Shown one piece after another: positions 37,989 through 51,007 of a DNA stretch of 64,000 bases. Origin of the DNA: Montifringilla adamsi (Eukaryota > Chordata > Aves > Passeriformes > Passeridae); contig JAGGNK010013559.1 in NCBI GenBank assembly GCA_017590115.1, positions 256,933-320,932 of the forward strand, written 5' to 3'. The number at the start of each line of letters is the position of its first letter. Position 1 is the stretch's first letter. The position numbers were made by a program, and so were the translations under genes. Under the pieces are notes generated by a model. It saw nothing but the letters and a program-made list of their open reading frames with translations. It searched no databases and was not told the DNA's origin.

Positions 37989-38859
37989 CTGCACACACCA
38001 ACAGGGAAAGTCCCTTAAAAAACAACGATATCTTTAAAAGAAAAATCCCCCTTTTCCATTCTCAGCCTGTCCACCAGTATTTCCTCTGCTGTTTTTGGGT
38101 AGTGCTTATGCAGTGACTAAGATCGATTCCAAACAAAACAATTTTCTGATCAGAAAGTTGAAGTAAGGAATATCTTTTATGATCCTAATTAAACATACAG
38201 AGGGACCTTGGGCACAGCTACCAGTTATCAGACTCCAGGTGTGATGAGCTGGGCACAGTTCTCAGCCCCAGTGCCGGCGTGAGGCCGTTTGCAGCTGTAG
38301 AGCAGATTCCCTACACCAAATGTCCTCTTCTCTTTTATTTTGCAACATCTCCCATTCCTCTCCCTTTCCCGAGTGTGGGCTGGAGCTTGAGGAGGGGTTT
38401 GCAGCTGCCAGGAATGGCCTTTGCCAGCTTGCAGAGGTGGTGGATGCTTCCAAATTTCATCCCCACCGGGACACGTGCCTCTGATTCAACCAGGATGCTG
38501 CCTCCTCATCAGGCATATCAGGGAATTGCTGGTCCAGGAGTAATTTTTCTGTCTAATCTTGAGTGGGTGGGAAAGCATTTGTGCTTCTCGGAGGAGAGGA
38601 CAGTGTGTTTGTTTGTGCAGAGGGGTTGTTCCCAGGACAAATTTCCTCTTGGCACAAAGGGAAAAGAAAAAGTTAGGGGGTTTCCCCTCGATTTTGGAGG
38701 AATACGCCTGCTTCCTGGAAACTGGCGCCACCTTAGGAAAACAGCTGCTGCTTTCAGCCAGAAGAAAACCCCCGAAATTCTTTGATTTTATACCCATAAG
38801 CAGATTTCTTTTTTTTCCTGCTTTCTCCCTTTAAGGCAAGTCTCTGACTGCGATCCCGC

Positions 38860-39480
38860 CTCGATAACGCTGTGATTCCGCTCAGGCGGCTTCTGTGCGG
38901 GAGTAAAAGCCGTGTTCCAGCCACAGACCCGCTCCTGAGGAAACACTGTCCCTTTGTGCCATTGCACAATCCGGCAAACCTTGCGTTGCTGAGAGAGGTT
39001 GAACTATTGAATTTTCCCACTGAAAGCTCCTTTCTGCGGGAATCCGGCCGCCCATAGGGACAACAATCGGGCGCATTGTGGGGTCCTGGGGCCGCTGGCC
39101 ACCGCTCTTCCCCCGCTCGCCGTCGCGCTGCTCTGTGGCCGCTGCCAAAGTCATTTCGCTTCCCTGACCAACCCCGAGGAGTTTTGTGTTTGGCTGCTTT
39201 TCCTTCCTTGAAGTCCTGGTGCTGCTGAAAACACGCTGGAATTCGGCTTTCTGCAGGCACGGTGCGCTCAGACTGCAAATATCCCGCGGGAGCGGGAGGG
39301 GAGCGTTGGGAGTGTGCCCCGCGCGCCCTGGGACCGGGGTGGCCTCATCGCTGGGACCCTGCTTGCACCTCAGCTTCCTCCTCCTTCTCTGGGCTTGCAG
39401 CCCTCGCCTGAGCCGGTGCATCTTCCCTCCTTCCCCATCCCCTCGCTGGCTGCCGGAGGAGCTCAGGTGCCCCGTGAGCT
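38860..39480. promoter_or_regulatory. Orphan CpG-rich patch
   Basis: CpG dinucleotides cluster here (for example CCGGCCGCCCATAGGG, CTCGCCGTCGCGCTGC, CCCGCGGGAGCGGG, CCCGCGCGCCC) while DNA on either side is CpG-poor. No exon is assigned to it. It may be a promoter, perhaps an upstream one for DENND2D, or a remnant. Confidence 0.35.
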
Positions 39481-40455
39481 GTTTCCATTTTGCACCCAGG
39501 CTGGGATCGGGGCTTAGAGACGGAGGGTGGGATGCAGCGGCAGCATCCCTGGCAGGGAGGCCACCGAGGGCAGCCCGAGGATGGTGGGGACCCAACGCCC
39601 TCTTTTCCAGCCTTTCCCATGTCAGGGAGTTTCTCCCACTGGATGGCGGCATTAGAGCAAAGAAATCTCTCCGGGAGAGGGGACCTTCACTGGAGAGACT
39701 TTTCCCCCTGGTTTTCTGGCTCCCAGGATGTTTGTGCTCAGGCTGAGGATGTGTGGGTTCAGCACACTCTTGTTTGCACTGTTCCTGCCACTGATGCTTA
39801 GCTCTCTGCCCAATTCTGTGCTCCATGGTCCCTTCTAGCACCCCAAAACAGGGAGCCATGGAACATCCTCTGCCACCTCCTCTTCCCTCTGGGTGCAGAG
39901 GGATCTGCTGGGGGCTCAGCTGGGACACTTTGAGCCATGACCAGGAGCACAGCAGACCCAGACTGGGCAAGAAAAAGAGATGTCAGTCCTCGTGGTACAC
40001 CAAAATCACAATTTCTCAGTAAGGCACATCCCTTATCTGCCCAAAGCCCTCCATGTTCCAATTGCTGGGGTGCAGAGACCCCCATGTCAAAGTCACACAC
40101 CCCAAAATGGCCCATTTTTGCATGGAAAAAGATTTGGGCCCAATTTTTCCATGGTAGTTGCAGTGGAGATTCCAAAGCTCCCAGGCACTGGAAAACAAAG
40201 ACAATCTGGCCACTTTTCCTTGCATCTCATGGTTTTAACCCCAAATATTTCAATCCACCTTTGGGATTTCATGGGCGTGATGGGCAGATGGGCTTGCACA
40301 GTGCTGGGTGGGCAGGGAAGGTTCGTGCTGGGCTGCAGCCCCTCTGCAAATACAGTGCAGGGCAAGTGCTCCAAGGCTGTTTTCTGGCCAGGAGACATCT
40401 CAGCTTACAGGCTTCCAGCTGGGCTGGCATTGCTGTTGGCACATGGGCAACCACA

Positions 40456-40760
40456 GATCACAGAATCACAGGAACCCCTGAGTTGGGAGGCACTCTCAGG
40501 GAGCATCCAGTCCAGCCCCAGCCCTGCACAGACACCCCAACAATCCCACCCGGTGCCTGAGGGCATTGTCCAAACACTCCTGGAGCTCTGGCAGCCTCGG
40601 GGCTGTGCCCATTCCCTGGGGAGCCTGGGCAGTGCCTTCCCTCTGGGAGAAGAACCTTTCCTGATATCCAGCCTGACCTGCCCTGACACAGCTCCAGCTG
40701 CTTTTGCTGAATTATTTTCCCTGCACTCTGAGGACAGCTCCATACAGCATCACAGGTGGT
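40456..40760 (-). mobile_element. CR1-type LINE 3' fragment
   Basis: ATCACAGAATCACAGGAACC, GTCCAGCCCCAGCCCTGCA, GGAGCTCTGGCAGCCTCGGG and TTTCCTGATATCCAGCCTGA identify a further CR1 subfamily in inverted orientation. Confidence 0.75.
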
Positions 40761-42654
40761 AGCTGTCCCACAATGCCAATAAGCAGGAGCATTATTTTTA
40801 ATATCAGCCTGTGTTCCTGTTGCACTTGCTTTTTATTCAGTAATATTTCCACAAGGAATGGGAGCTCAGCTGCACTGACAATGTCCTTCTGACAAGCAAC
40901 TTTTTCTGCTCTCCCTGATACAAACAGGAATGACCTGTGGCCAACACAAATCTTTTTGAGAACTCAGTGACAGGATCTCTAAGCCTGAAATAAATCAGGG
41001 TGTTCACTCAAACAGCATGGATGGAAGAACAGCAGCAATCGGGGTTCCAGTCCTACAGCCCTCCAGAACTTTGATGGAATACTGCTATGGATTGACCCTC
41101 CGTGGCATTCTCAACACAGACAGCTGCGTCCAAACTACAAAATGGCCTGGAAAGGATCGAGCTACAGAACTCTCAGGTGTAGCCTGGGATTTCCCTAGGA
41201 CCTCCTGTGATGACCCAGTGACTTTTCCTGTGTTAAAATGCCATCTCCAGGATATTTGGTCCTTGGGAAGGTGTTTCAGGGTCAATCTCCTGCAGGATGC
41301 AGAGCCTATGGTGATTTTTCCATTGGAATGCACCTGGTTAGGGCTCCCAGGTACTTGATGCCCCTTTCCCTGCTCACTTCCAAGGACTTCTCCCTTCTTT
41401 TTGTCTCACAGGCTGCATGAGCCCTCAGCTGAGCTTGGACAATTTGTGGCATGTCTGGAAGCACCAGGGTCCCACCTCCTGGATGGCTTTTAAATCCTGG
41501 GCATTCTTACTCTGAAGCTCTGGGGAAAGCCCAGTGCTGGGGTGCTGGGGGCTCTGGGGACACTGGGGAGGGAGGAGGAGGGTGATGGTGCTGCAGGTCA
41601 CAGTGACTTGTCCCAGGGAACACAGGATACTGCTGGAAAGGGTCGGGGCAGTGGTAGGAGCTGGGTTTGTTTGATAAAATAAGGGAGGAAATTGAGGATT
41701 TTCCAAGGTAGTCTGGAAAGGAAAAGGAAAATCAGAGGGTCAGTCCTGCTCCTTGGGAGCAAAGGGTGAGAATTCACAGGTGTGGATTGCAGGACCCCAC
41801 ATCCACTGCTGACCCTGGACTTTATCCCATCTTCTTCAAAAAGCAAGGATTTGCAGCTTGGTGCAATCCCTGGGAGCTGGAGGGTGTGAGGTGAGGAAGA
41901 CCCCCCAGTTACACTGGCAGGGCTCCAACCCACGACCCTAAAGTGAGCTTTAAGATTTGCTAATCTCAAAATATTGTTGGCACTCAGAGCAGTGATTTAC
42001 TGCGTGTTTTGCCACAGCAAGTACTTTCCAAAAGGCCATGCTAAGTTTACAACGGAGCTGCTGGGATCAGATAACTGGTCCTGGCAGCTCCCTCCTTGTC
42101 CCCCCCGTCCCTCCTGGTTGCCATGCTGGGGTGCAAAAGGACAGCACAGCTTCTCCTGCACCCCACAAGAAGAGCTAACCACAGTCACAAGCAGCATTAA
42201 AAAAGGAAAGAGCAGCAAAGGTGTTTTATTTTGTGCAGGTGGTGGGATCGGACTGGGTCATGGCCTGGCTTGCAGGAAGATGTGAACTTTTGGAGAGTCC
42301 TGATGCTTGACTTTGAAGTCTCAGTGCCAGGGACAGAAAAGAGCCAGCCCTGGTTCTGAGCCTGGCCATTCCACCTCCCCAGGGCTTTGCAGGTTGTGAA
42401 CATAAATCAGCTTCTCACCTTCAGTGCCAGCAGGGGTGGCTGACAGCCCTGCACGTCGTTTGGCATTCCTGCAACGTTAGAGCACCCCAAGAGATCCCAA
42501 GAGCTTTACAGGTGCTGGGCAGGAATGATGCCTCCAGCCACCACTGCCCAGTGAGATCCCGGGGCATTTCCAGCCTTCAAAAAGGAGGGGCTCCCTGGGC
42601 AGGTCATCTGTGTCACAGGGCAAGGGCTGCGTCCTTGCATCCAGCTCACTGTGC

Positions 42655-43200
42655 CACGGAGTCCCAGACTGGTTTGCGTTGGAAGGGACCTCAAAGCTCA
42701 TCCCATTCCCACCCCCTGCCATGGGCAGGGACACCTTCCACTTGCCCAGGTTGCTCCAAGCCCCATCTAACCTGGCCTTGGACACTTCCAGGGATGGGGC
42801 AGCCACAGCTTCTCTGGACAGCCTGGGCAAGGGCATCCCCATCCTCACAGGTGGAATCCCTGTTCCTTCTCAATATCCCATCCATCCCTGCCCTCTGGCA
42901 GTGGGAAGCCATTCCCCTTGTCCTGTCCCTCCAGACCCTCGTCCCAAGTCCCTCTCCAGTTCTCCTGGAGCCCCTTAGGCTTCTTTTCTCCAGGCTGAAC
43001 ACCCCCATCTCTCCCAGCCTGGCTCCAGAGCAGAGGGGCTTCAGGCCTCAGAGAATCTCCATGGCTTCCTTTGGTCTCTCTCCAGCAGCTCCAGGTCCTT
43101 CCTGTGCTGGAACCCCAGGGCTGGAGGCAGCTCTGCAGGGGGGGTCTCACCTCAGTGGGGCAGAGGGGCAGAATCCCCCTTCCCCTGCTGCCCACACTGG
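42655..43200 (-). mobile_element. CR1 LINE 3' fragment, about 545 bp
   Basis: Inverted CR1: GGAAGGGACCTCAAAGCTC, CATGGGCAGGGACACCTTCC, CCAGCCTGGCTCCAGAGCAG and CTCCAGGTCCTTCCTGTGC. One of the longer, less diverged copies and closely similar to the copy at 60.19 kb. Confidence 0.85.
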
Positions 43201-45923
43201 GGAATCAGCCCAGTTGGCTTGGGAGGTTTCTGAGACCCAGTGCACATGGCTGGGGCTCATTGAGCACCAACACCCCAAGCCCTTCTCCCAGGGCTGCTCT
43301 CAGATTTTGTGTGACTGAGAATTTCTCCTCCTTCTTAAGAGTCAGCTCTTGGGAGGCAGAAGACCTCCCATCTCTTCCTCTTGTCTCTGGATCCCTTTGG
43401 GATCTCTGTCACCTCCTAACCCCCAGGAGATGGGTAAGCGCCAAAGCCACCTCCAGCCTCATCCCTGGCTCTCACTGTCCTTGGTCATGTCCAGCTGGAG
43501 GTTTTGGCCTTTCCCTGCAAATATCCAAGTGTCCTTTTGGCATTGACTTGCTCATGGACAAGGAGGATGAGATTGGAGCATCTTCCATGGCTGTTTCTTT
43601 GCAGGTGATTGGATCAACAGATAACCCCCCCACTGTTCTCTGAGCACCATGTCTTGGCCCAGGTGCTCTGGAGGTGTTTTGGGGAAATCCTTCCTCCAGG
43701 GATGGCAGCGGGCTGCCACGCTGTGCTGAACAGGGCAGGGAGCAGCTTCTGGGTGCAAGCCCCTGCATCTAGAACAGGGCTGGGCCACAGCTGGCTCTGG
43801 GCACACCAGTGACTCCAAGGACCAGGCATTCCCAAAGCTTGGCTGCGAGGATTTCACTATCTGGGGGATTTTGGCAGCACCCAGCACAGGGACAGCTGGA
43901 TTGAATGTCCTCATGATGCTCCCTGGTGGCAGTAGGGAAGGATGCAGCTGGGCCCTGTTGGGCAACCCAAACTGGTGTGCATTCCCAGTTTACTGGGACC
44001 TGGCGGAAGTCACTGGGATTTGGGGATGCTCCAAACCGTCTCATAGCCCCTCCAACCCAGCAAACTTTCCCGGAAGGGGGAAACAGTAGGAAAGTTCTCA
44101 AATAAAGATCTTTGAGTTAGAGAGGGTTGTGGGATGGGCCAGGACATGCTGTCCCAACAAGGGAGCAGATCCCATTTTCTTCCAAGAATCCTGGGAAGGG
44201 ACAGCCCTTCCCAAACACCCTGGACATGGAAAGGTGCAGGCAGCCCTTGTGGCCACCACCACACTGCCTCAAGGACTTCCTTGGGATATCACTGCTCCAT
44301 CTGAAACATGGCTGATCCCAGTACCGCCAGTGTCCCCAGGGCTGGGGCAGGTCTGGCTGCAGGACATCCTGCTGGTCCTACCTGCTCTCAGCTGAACAGG
44401 AAGGCTCCAGGATGGAGCTTGGCAGAGTCCTGCAGGGACCAGGAGTGGGTTGAAGGGAGCAGGGGGAGGAGGGGATGGGGAGAGCACAGGGAAGATGAGG
44501 GTGCCAGTGAAAGCATGTAAGGCAAGGAAGGGAGGTGTTGGATGTGAGGAAATATGGGAAGAGCTGGAAGGGGAAGTGGAACCACCAGTGTTAATCCTAC
44601 AGGAGGGACTAGGTAGGAGCAATGGCCTTGAAGGTGGCCTTAAGTCCTTGATGGAGGAACAGGGACCTGATGAAGCGGATGCTGAAGGTCAAATGAGTGT
44701 CTAACTCTGGGCTGTAACTGGCCAATGTCATGGTGCACCCTGGCAGGGATTTCAGTCTCTCAAAGTCCTTGGGGCAGGGCTGCACACCCTCCTGGGGAGT
44801 GGCAGTGCCTGGTCCTGCCTGGGACTGCAAGTGAGGAGAGGAGCAAAGCAGGCTCTGAGAAGTGGTGCCTCTCCTTGTGCAGAGCAAACATGGAGTTCCC
44901 TGCTGGTCCTAATCCATATTGAAATTCGCCCTTGGTGCTGGTGGAGCCTGAGGCTGAGCTGTTCCCTCCCCTTTCTCCTGCAGAGCCTCCCAGCTCCTTG
45001 CTCAGGGGAGAGAAGCAGCTGGTGTGGCTCTGGTCCCTGGGTGCAAATGCTCAGAATAAACCAGCAAAGGGGCTTTGAAACAATTCAGGCCTTCCTGAGC
45101 TCCTAGTTTTAATGAAGAAGGAAAACCTGAGCTGCTAATTGCAGCTTCTCCCTGACACAGGGCAGGGCCAGCCAGGGCAGGTGGTGACAGAGCCTTATTG
45201 GCATCTCCAGCTGCCGTCCCCAAGCCTTGGTAGAGGTGACTCTGTGCAGAGTGGAGAGGCCGGGGCTGGCACAGCCTTGTCCCTGTGGGCTCTCTGTCCT
45301 AGGTGAGCTCCTGCTGGCAGCCCCAGAAGTAGGGCAGGGCTGGAAAAAACCCACGCCAGGCAGAGCAGTGCCCCAGGGCTGGCATTGCTCCTGGAACACT
45401 GCAGGTGACAGCTGTGGTGCCAAGGTGCGTGAGGGTTCCTGCTGGCCCGGCACGCTCAGGCCCAGCTGGCCCCGGTGCAGCTGCTGCAGGTCACTGCCCC
45501 GCAGCTCCTGCTCAGGCTGTGCTGTCCCCTCCTACAGTGACTGTAATTGTGGTGGCCCCACAGGTGGTCCTGGGGAAACCATTTTGGCTGTGGGCAGCAG
45601 CTGATGCCTCTCTGATGGTTTTTCCACTGCAGTGCTGTCACAGGCCGGAGGGAACACGGAGCTCCCTGGCTCAGCTCCCAGCAAGTCACGGGGCAAAACC
45701 AGGACATCTCTGCATGGGTTTTCCTATTTTTCTACCTCATCCATCTTGGAGAATGATCCCATTACAGCCCCAAAATAGCAGCCCAAAAGCTGGTCCTGGG
45801 TGTTTTCATCCCCTGCCTGCATCTGGCAGCTCCTGATCCCAGCAGGGAGAGAGCAGGTCTGGGCACCCACCCTGCTGCTCCGTGAGCTGATGTTGGGAGG
45901 CCAGGAGATGAGTGAACACTGAC

Positions 45924-46130
45924 TGATCATGGAATTAGACAATCAGTTAGGTTGGAAAAGACCCTTAAGGTCATTGAGTCCAACTCTTAACCCAGCACTG
46001 CCAAGGCCACCACTAACCCAAGTCCTCAGCTGCCACATCCACATGGCTTTTGAACCCTTCCAGGGCTGGGGACTCCACCACTGCCCTGGGCAGCTTGTGT
46101 CAGGGCTGAACAACTTTTTCCCTGAAGAAA
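45924..46130 (-). mobile_element. CR1-type LINE 3' fragment
   Basis: GTTAGGTTGGAAAAGACCC, TTAAGGTCATTGAGTCCAAC, CACTAACCCAAGTCCTCAGC and TGCCACATCCACATGGCTTT, inverted. Confidence 0.8.
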
Positions 46131-48746
46131 GGGTTGCTGGAGAGTCAGTGAATCAAACTGGTGCTGTTGAGTGCTGCTGGGGTGAGCTGGGCTGCACCCA
46201 GACACGGGGACAACTCTGGAGCCAGCGGCTGTTAGAACCCTGTACCGGTGCCCACCAAGGGATGTCCACCAGGCAAGAAATGCCCCTCAGCACCTGAGAG
46301 ATGCTCCTGTTAATGTCTCTTTATTATCTGGTTGATGTTTCTGGACCAGACAAGGATATTTTATAGCAATACTTGCTTTAAATTATTTTCCCAGGGTGAC
46401 ACCTAGACAGGCCCTTTCCTGGGGGGCTTTGGGAGGAGAACTGGGGCCGTGTCCCACTTCAGGACTGGAGCCCCTGCCTGCATTCATTGTTTTGGGATGA
46501 AGTAAGTGTCCACTTGTGTGTGACAGACAAATGGAAATCTAGCCTGGTCCCAGCCCACCTGCTGCCTGCCCCGGCTGCTTGACTCAGTGCTCTGTGAATA
46601 TCATGGTGACAGCAAGGCTGGAAATGCTGCTGGGAGCCAGAGCTGGAGCCAGGAGCAGGGATGTGGGATTTGGGAAGTGGCAGGTAGGGCACTAAGCCTG
46701 CCTACCTAAACAACCTGCTGCCATTTGTGGTTGGCCACTGTGTGCTTTCCAGATGAGCTCCCTAGTTTTCTGGAGATCTGAATTAACCCTGGAAAGGGGA
46801 CAGGCAAAGGCAGGAAGAGCAGTTGAAGGGAGGGCACAAACCCACACACGAATCAGCTCCAGTAACCATCAGCAATAGCCTCCCTGAAGGGGCTTGGACA
46901 CCTCCTTTCTGCTGAAATTCAGGAGATTTGGGCATTTTCCTGACCTTCTGTGATGTCTCCCATGGACTCACAGTCCACACAATGTGTGCAGGGTTGGATG
47001 TGGCCAAAGGAAGGTGGGCATGGTTCCTTCTCTGTCCTGTTGGGTGACCTTGAATTTACCTCACTGGGGTTGGCAGTGGGGACCCTGTCAGTCCCAGGTA
47101 TCCCCTGATACAGGCTGTGGGTGTCTCTCCTTGTTGACACCCACACTGATCCCTGGCACTCTGTCCTCTGCCCTGGCCAACCCATGGCTGTGCCCACGAT
47201 GTCTGTGCCATGACGCCATGCCCAGAGCCTGTGGTGGCCCAGGTGTGACATCCACCTGCTGCTTTCACAGTCTTGCTGGGGTGCAAGGAGCCCACCAGGA
47301 TCTCCAGAGCTGTTCATGGGCACAGGGACAGGAGGGGAGGAGCACAGAAGATGTGACAGCTTCAGGGAGCCCTTCCCACTTGATGAGCTCCTTGTTTATT
47401 CCAGGCTTTTGGCATCTTCTCTTTGCTTTACGATGTGCAAGTGGGAAGGTCTCACCACCTCCTGTCTAATCCTGGAGCCCTGCTTAGGGGATGGTCCTAA
47501 TCTCTGGAAGCCTCCATGATTTGCCCCACCTGTCAGAGGCATCTTCTATCTCCCTGCACCGACACATCAGCTGTCATGGTGGGGAAGGCGTTCCCGAGGC
47601 TTCCCCCATTCCAGCTGGCAAGGTCTCTGCTTTCTTTAATTGGGAGTCTGGGTGGATGGGCCAATCTGATGTTTTGGGGGAACAAATTCACCTCTTTGCA
47701 GTGGGATCCTGTCAAACAAACACAGCTGGAAAATGACTGACCACTGTGCTGCATCATCAGGGGGATTTGGAATAACAGTGGCATGAGGAGGATCTGATAC
47801 TTTCTGGCATAAATTATATTTCCTATATTTAGACCTATGCTCACTCGGAAAATAAGTAAGGAAATGTATCAGTGACTCGGTGGGCTGTAAATGTGGGTCA
47901 AAACCAAAAGTACCAGTTTTTGTAGGAAAATATTTTTTCTCACTGGAAAACATGGATAACCTGTATTTCAGCTAAATCCTGAAACACTTAGAGTTTCAGG
48001 CAAAAATGTGCTGATATTTAAATTATCACTAAATTTTTAATATTCAACCCTCCCAGCTACCTGCAGGAACAGCCCCCTCCATGTGATTTTGATTTCCATC
48101 ACCAGACTAATTTGTGCTTCCTCACCCAATTCTGGGGCCTGGGACAGCCTATTCTTGTCCTGAGGTGAAATCACCTCCTGGCTGCAGTTTCTCCATCCTC
48201 ACTGTGAATCCACAAGCGAAGCCATCATGGTGGGTAAGGAAAGGTCAACTCCCGCCTCTGTGGGAAACCCTTTACTTGGAATTGGGAGAACCTCCTGTGG
48301 TGCCTTTGCCATCAACAGCAGCAGCTCCTCAGTGTTTCCCTGCTGGGGTTGGTTCAACACCCAGCACTTGCCCAACATGTGAATAAACAAGATGCCAATA
48401 AACTCTAGTAACGTGGCCCAGATAAGAGTGGGTGATAAACCATGTTGATTCATCTGCTCATAACCTATTAGTCACCCGCTGAGTCAACAGAGCAAAAGCA
48501 TCCAAACGTCATGGAGCAGGTTGACAGACCCAAGTTTCTTTCAAATTGAGAACTTCAAGTGAAATTATTGCATTGATATTCTTTATTTTTCCTGGGGAAA
48601 GTATTTAATTTTCAGCTGCACTACTCCCCGAAATTGAAATCAGAGCAATCTGAGTGCTCATTTCCCAATGAACTGGAGTTTTGGCATTGATTTATTTTTC
48701 TTTCTGAGCTCTTTAAATTGCTTCTCTTAACATATAATCAAAACAA

Positions 48747-48776
48747 GTTTTGTTTTGTTTTGTTTTGTTTTGTTTT
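48747..48776 (+). repeat. (GTTTT)6 microsatellite
   Basis: Six perfect GTTTT units in the DENND2D-MYBPH intergenic region. Confidence 0.95.
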
Positions 48777-50756
48777 CAGTGAAGTGGGGTTTTTTTTGTT
48801 AAGATTAGACGTGGTGATTGAGAAAGACACAGGGAAGATGCCTGAGCGATATTTGTGGGAGTCTGGAACTGGCCACCTCCGTCAAGGCATGGCCCATGTG
48901 TAGGGGTCAAGCAGAGGAGTCAAGGGGGGGCCAAGGTCATCCAAGGCACAATGAAATCCTGGTGGGCCAAGGTATGGAGAAACCAGAGCTTCTCCAATTG
49001 GCCCCCAGGAGCCAAAGGCAGCTGGAGCAGGATGGATGGATGATCATCCCCAGCCCTTCCTTGCCATCTGGGCAGCAGGACTTGTCCTCTCTCTGGCTAG
49101 AGCAGCTGCAGGGAATTTTCTGGTTCATGACCAGCTTGGTAATTTTGAGCCACTCCAAGGTGTTCTGGCAGAAAAGGAACTGCCAGTACCCATCCATGCA
49201 GGCAGCAGAAATGTCTGCGAGGCCCATATCACGCTCTCCTGCCCCAAGGATCTCATCCCTCAGGCATTCCAAGGGAATTTTGGGTAATGCAGAATTTTTA
49301 TTACTCATATTCCTCCTCACTGGGGAAATAATCAAGGAACATCTGGGTTATCACATAGCTTGGGGCAAACAGACCCTCCCAGAGGCACCAACATTATCTC
49401 AGGGTATCCTGGCTTTGTCCTGCTGCCAAATAACCAGGAGACAAAAAAATATCCCTCCTGGAGCAGGAGGGTCATGCTGCTTCAGCTGGGGTGCACTCCT
49501 CAGGCTCTTTTTTGGGATGTCACCATGTGTTTAAAGACCAGCCTGGCCAATGGGGCTTTGCTCTTCTTTCTCTCCCTCCCATTCCTGGGTGACCACAGCT
49601 ACCCCCACCTGGAAAACCAGCCCCTTGTTAGCAAAGTTGGGATTACCTGGCCCTGGCAGACAACGTGCTTCATGCTTTGGCTGTCTCGGAGATGCCTCTT
49701 GACCCTGATGTCCATGTCTGGAGGTGTTTCCTGGGGACAGAATGGTGAGCTCACAAACTGTGAGCTCGTGGACCATCACCCAGGAGAGCCAGGCTTGCTT
49801 GGCTACTTCAGAGCAGCATCTCTGGAGACAAGGAATTAGCTGGAAATGGGAAAAACACTCTCTCAACTCTAATTGCAGGAAGGTTAGGGATACAGAGACA
49901 CTTCTAGTAATGTCTCATGCACATCATGAGGGCAAGTAAGGGAAGAAGAGCAAGGAGAGGGTGAGTGGTTTATGATCCATAGAATTAATGGGGCTTTCCT
50001 GGGTCACTGGGAGGATTTGGGGGGTGAATCTGAGTTTGGGGGCAACAACAGGGTGGCTGGTCATGAGTTCTTGGGTGACATGATGCACCTTGTCTCTGTG
50101 GACAAGGATGGTTGATTGAGCAGAACAAAGGCTGGGGAACATGGCATGAGGCTGGTGAGTGATTTATCTTCCCCAGAAATGTGGGTTAGGGGTATGGGCA
50201 GCTGGGTTGGTCCAGGTAACTCAAAAGGTTGTCTTCCGACCTCTTCCAGCCCAGTGGGATTGGGGATGAGGCTGAAGAAGGACAGAGGAACCAGAGGGGT
50301 CTGGGGTTACAGGGACTGTGGGAGGATCTGAGGGGAGCAGATGGGATGGGGGGGTCAATGGAGGATTAACCGGGAGGGCTTGGGGGAGTCAGTCTGATGT
50401 TAATGCAGGGGCTAAGGAAGGCAAGGGGGATGAGGGGGTGCAAGGAGAGTCTGTGGGGACTGGGAGGCAGTGGGTGGCTGAGGAGGTGGCAGTGGGGGTG
50501 GGAAAGCCCTTAGTCAGAGGGGTGCTGGTGCTGGGGACAGGAGCCATGTCTCCAATGAAAGGTGACCTGGCCCTGGCCTTTCCAGTCCTGAGTGAGCCCA
50601 AGGGGGCCGCTGGGGGGGCTGGGCCCATGTGCTGCCATCCCATAGGAGGGGGCAGCTGGGGCTGCTGAATGTGCAGGTCCCGGGTGGCTATTCCTGGCAG
50701 TCCCGCCTGCGCAGGCAGATTGGTTTGCAGGGAGGTGACAAGTGCCAGCGAAAGCC

Positions 50757-50764
50757 TATAAAAG
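50757..50764 (+). promoter_or_regulatory. MYBPH: MYBPH TATA box
   Basis: TATAAAAG lies 251 nt before the MYBPH ATG, predicting transcription start near 50787-50790. An inverted CCAAT (ATTGG, 50719-50723) and two E-boxes, CAGCTG at 50653-50658 and CATGTG at 50626-50631, lie within 165 nt upstream. This fits a compact muscle promoter driven by MyoD-type factors. The roles of the sites are inferred from position. Confidence 0.65.
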
Positions 50765-50787
50765 TCACCCAGCCCCTGTTCTGGCTC

Positions 50788-51007
50788 AGTGACCTGGTTC
50801 CCCCCTCCCAGCACAGCCGTCCTGGAGCAGAGATCATTGGTCCAGAGTGGAGACACCTGGTGCTGAGCCAGGACCCCAACCTCAGAGTCCAGACCCCAGA
50901 GCCAGAGGAGAGATCTTTTGTCTGGAGCAGGAACCTCAAAACAGAGCAGACACCCCGGAGCAGAGACCCCAGAACACCCGCTTGCCCAGCCCCTACGCTT
51001 TGCAGCG
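50788..51007 (+). other. MYBPH: MYBPH 5' UTR
   Basis: About 220 nt lie between the predicted start site and the ATG, continuous with coding exon 1. The segment is purine-rich and holds several degenerate copies of a GGAGCAGAGA-like motif (for example near 50825, 50935 and 50957), suggesting old tandem duplication. Confidence 0.5.

Larger units (their letters stand above)
36861..50625. other. Intergenic region between DENND2D and MYBPH
   Basis: About 13.8 kb with a minisatellite, a candidate DENND2D exon, an orphan CpG-rich patch, CR1 copies at 40.5, 42.7 and 45.9 kb and a (GTTTT)6 repeat. Chitinase-family exons, which neighbour both flanking genes in human, were looked for by signature motif and not found. 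Long open frames here look like chance products of GC-rich or repeat sequence. Confidence 0.55.

Noticed and set aside
38882..39970. 362-codon minus-strand open frame
   Set aside because: Overlaps the CpG-rich patch, has no recognisable domain and no conserved motif; likely chance.
42512..43318. 268-codon plus-strand open frame
   Set aside because: Lies almost wholly in an inverted CR1 fragment.
48818..49534. 238-codon plus-strand open frame in intergenic DNA
   Set aside because: No family motif, no promoter or poly(A) context, and ordinary composition with other frames also open. Conservation in other birds would be needed to revive it.
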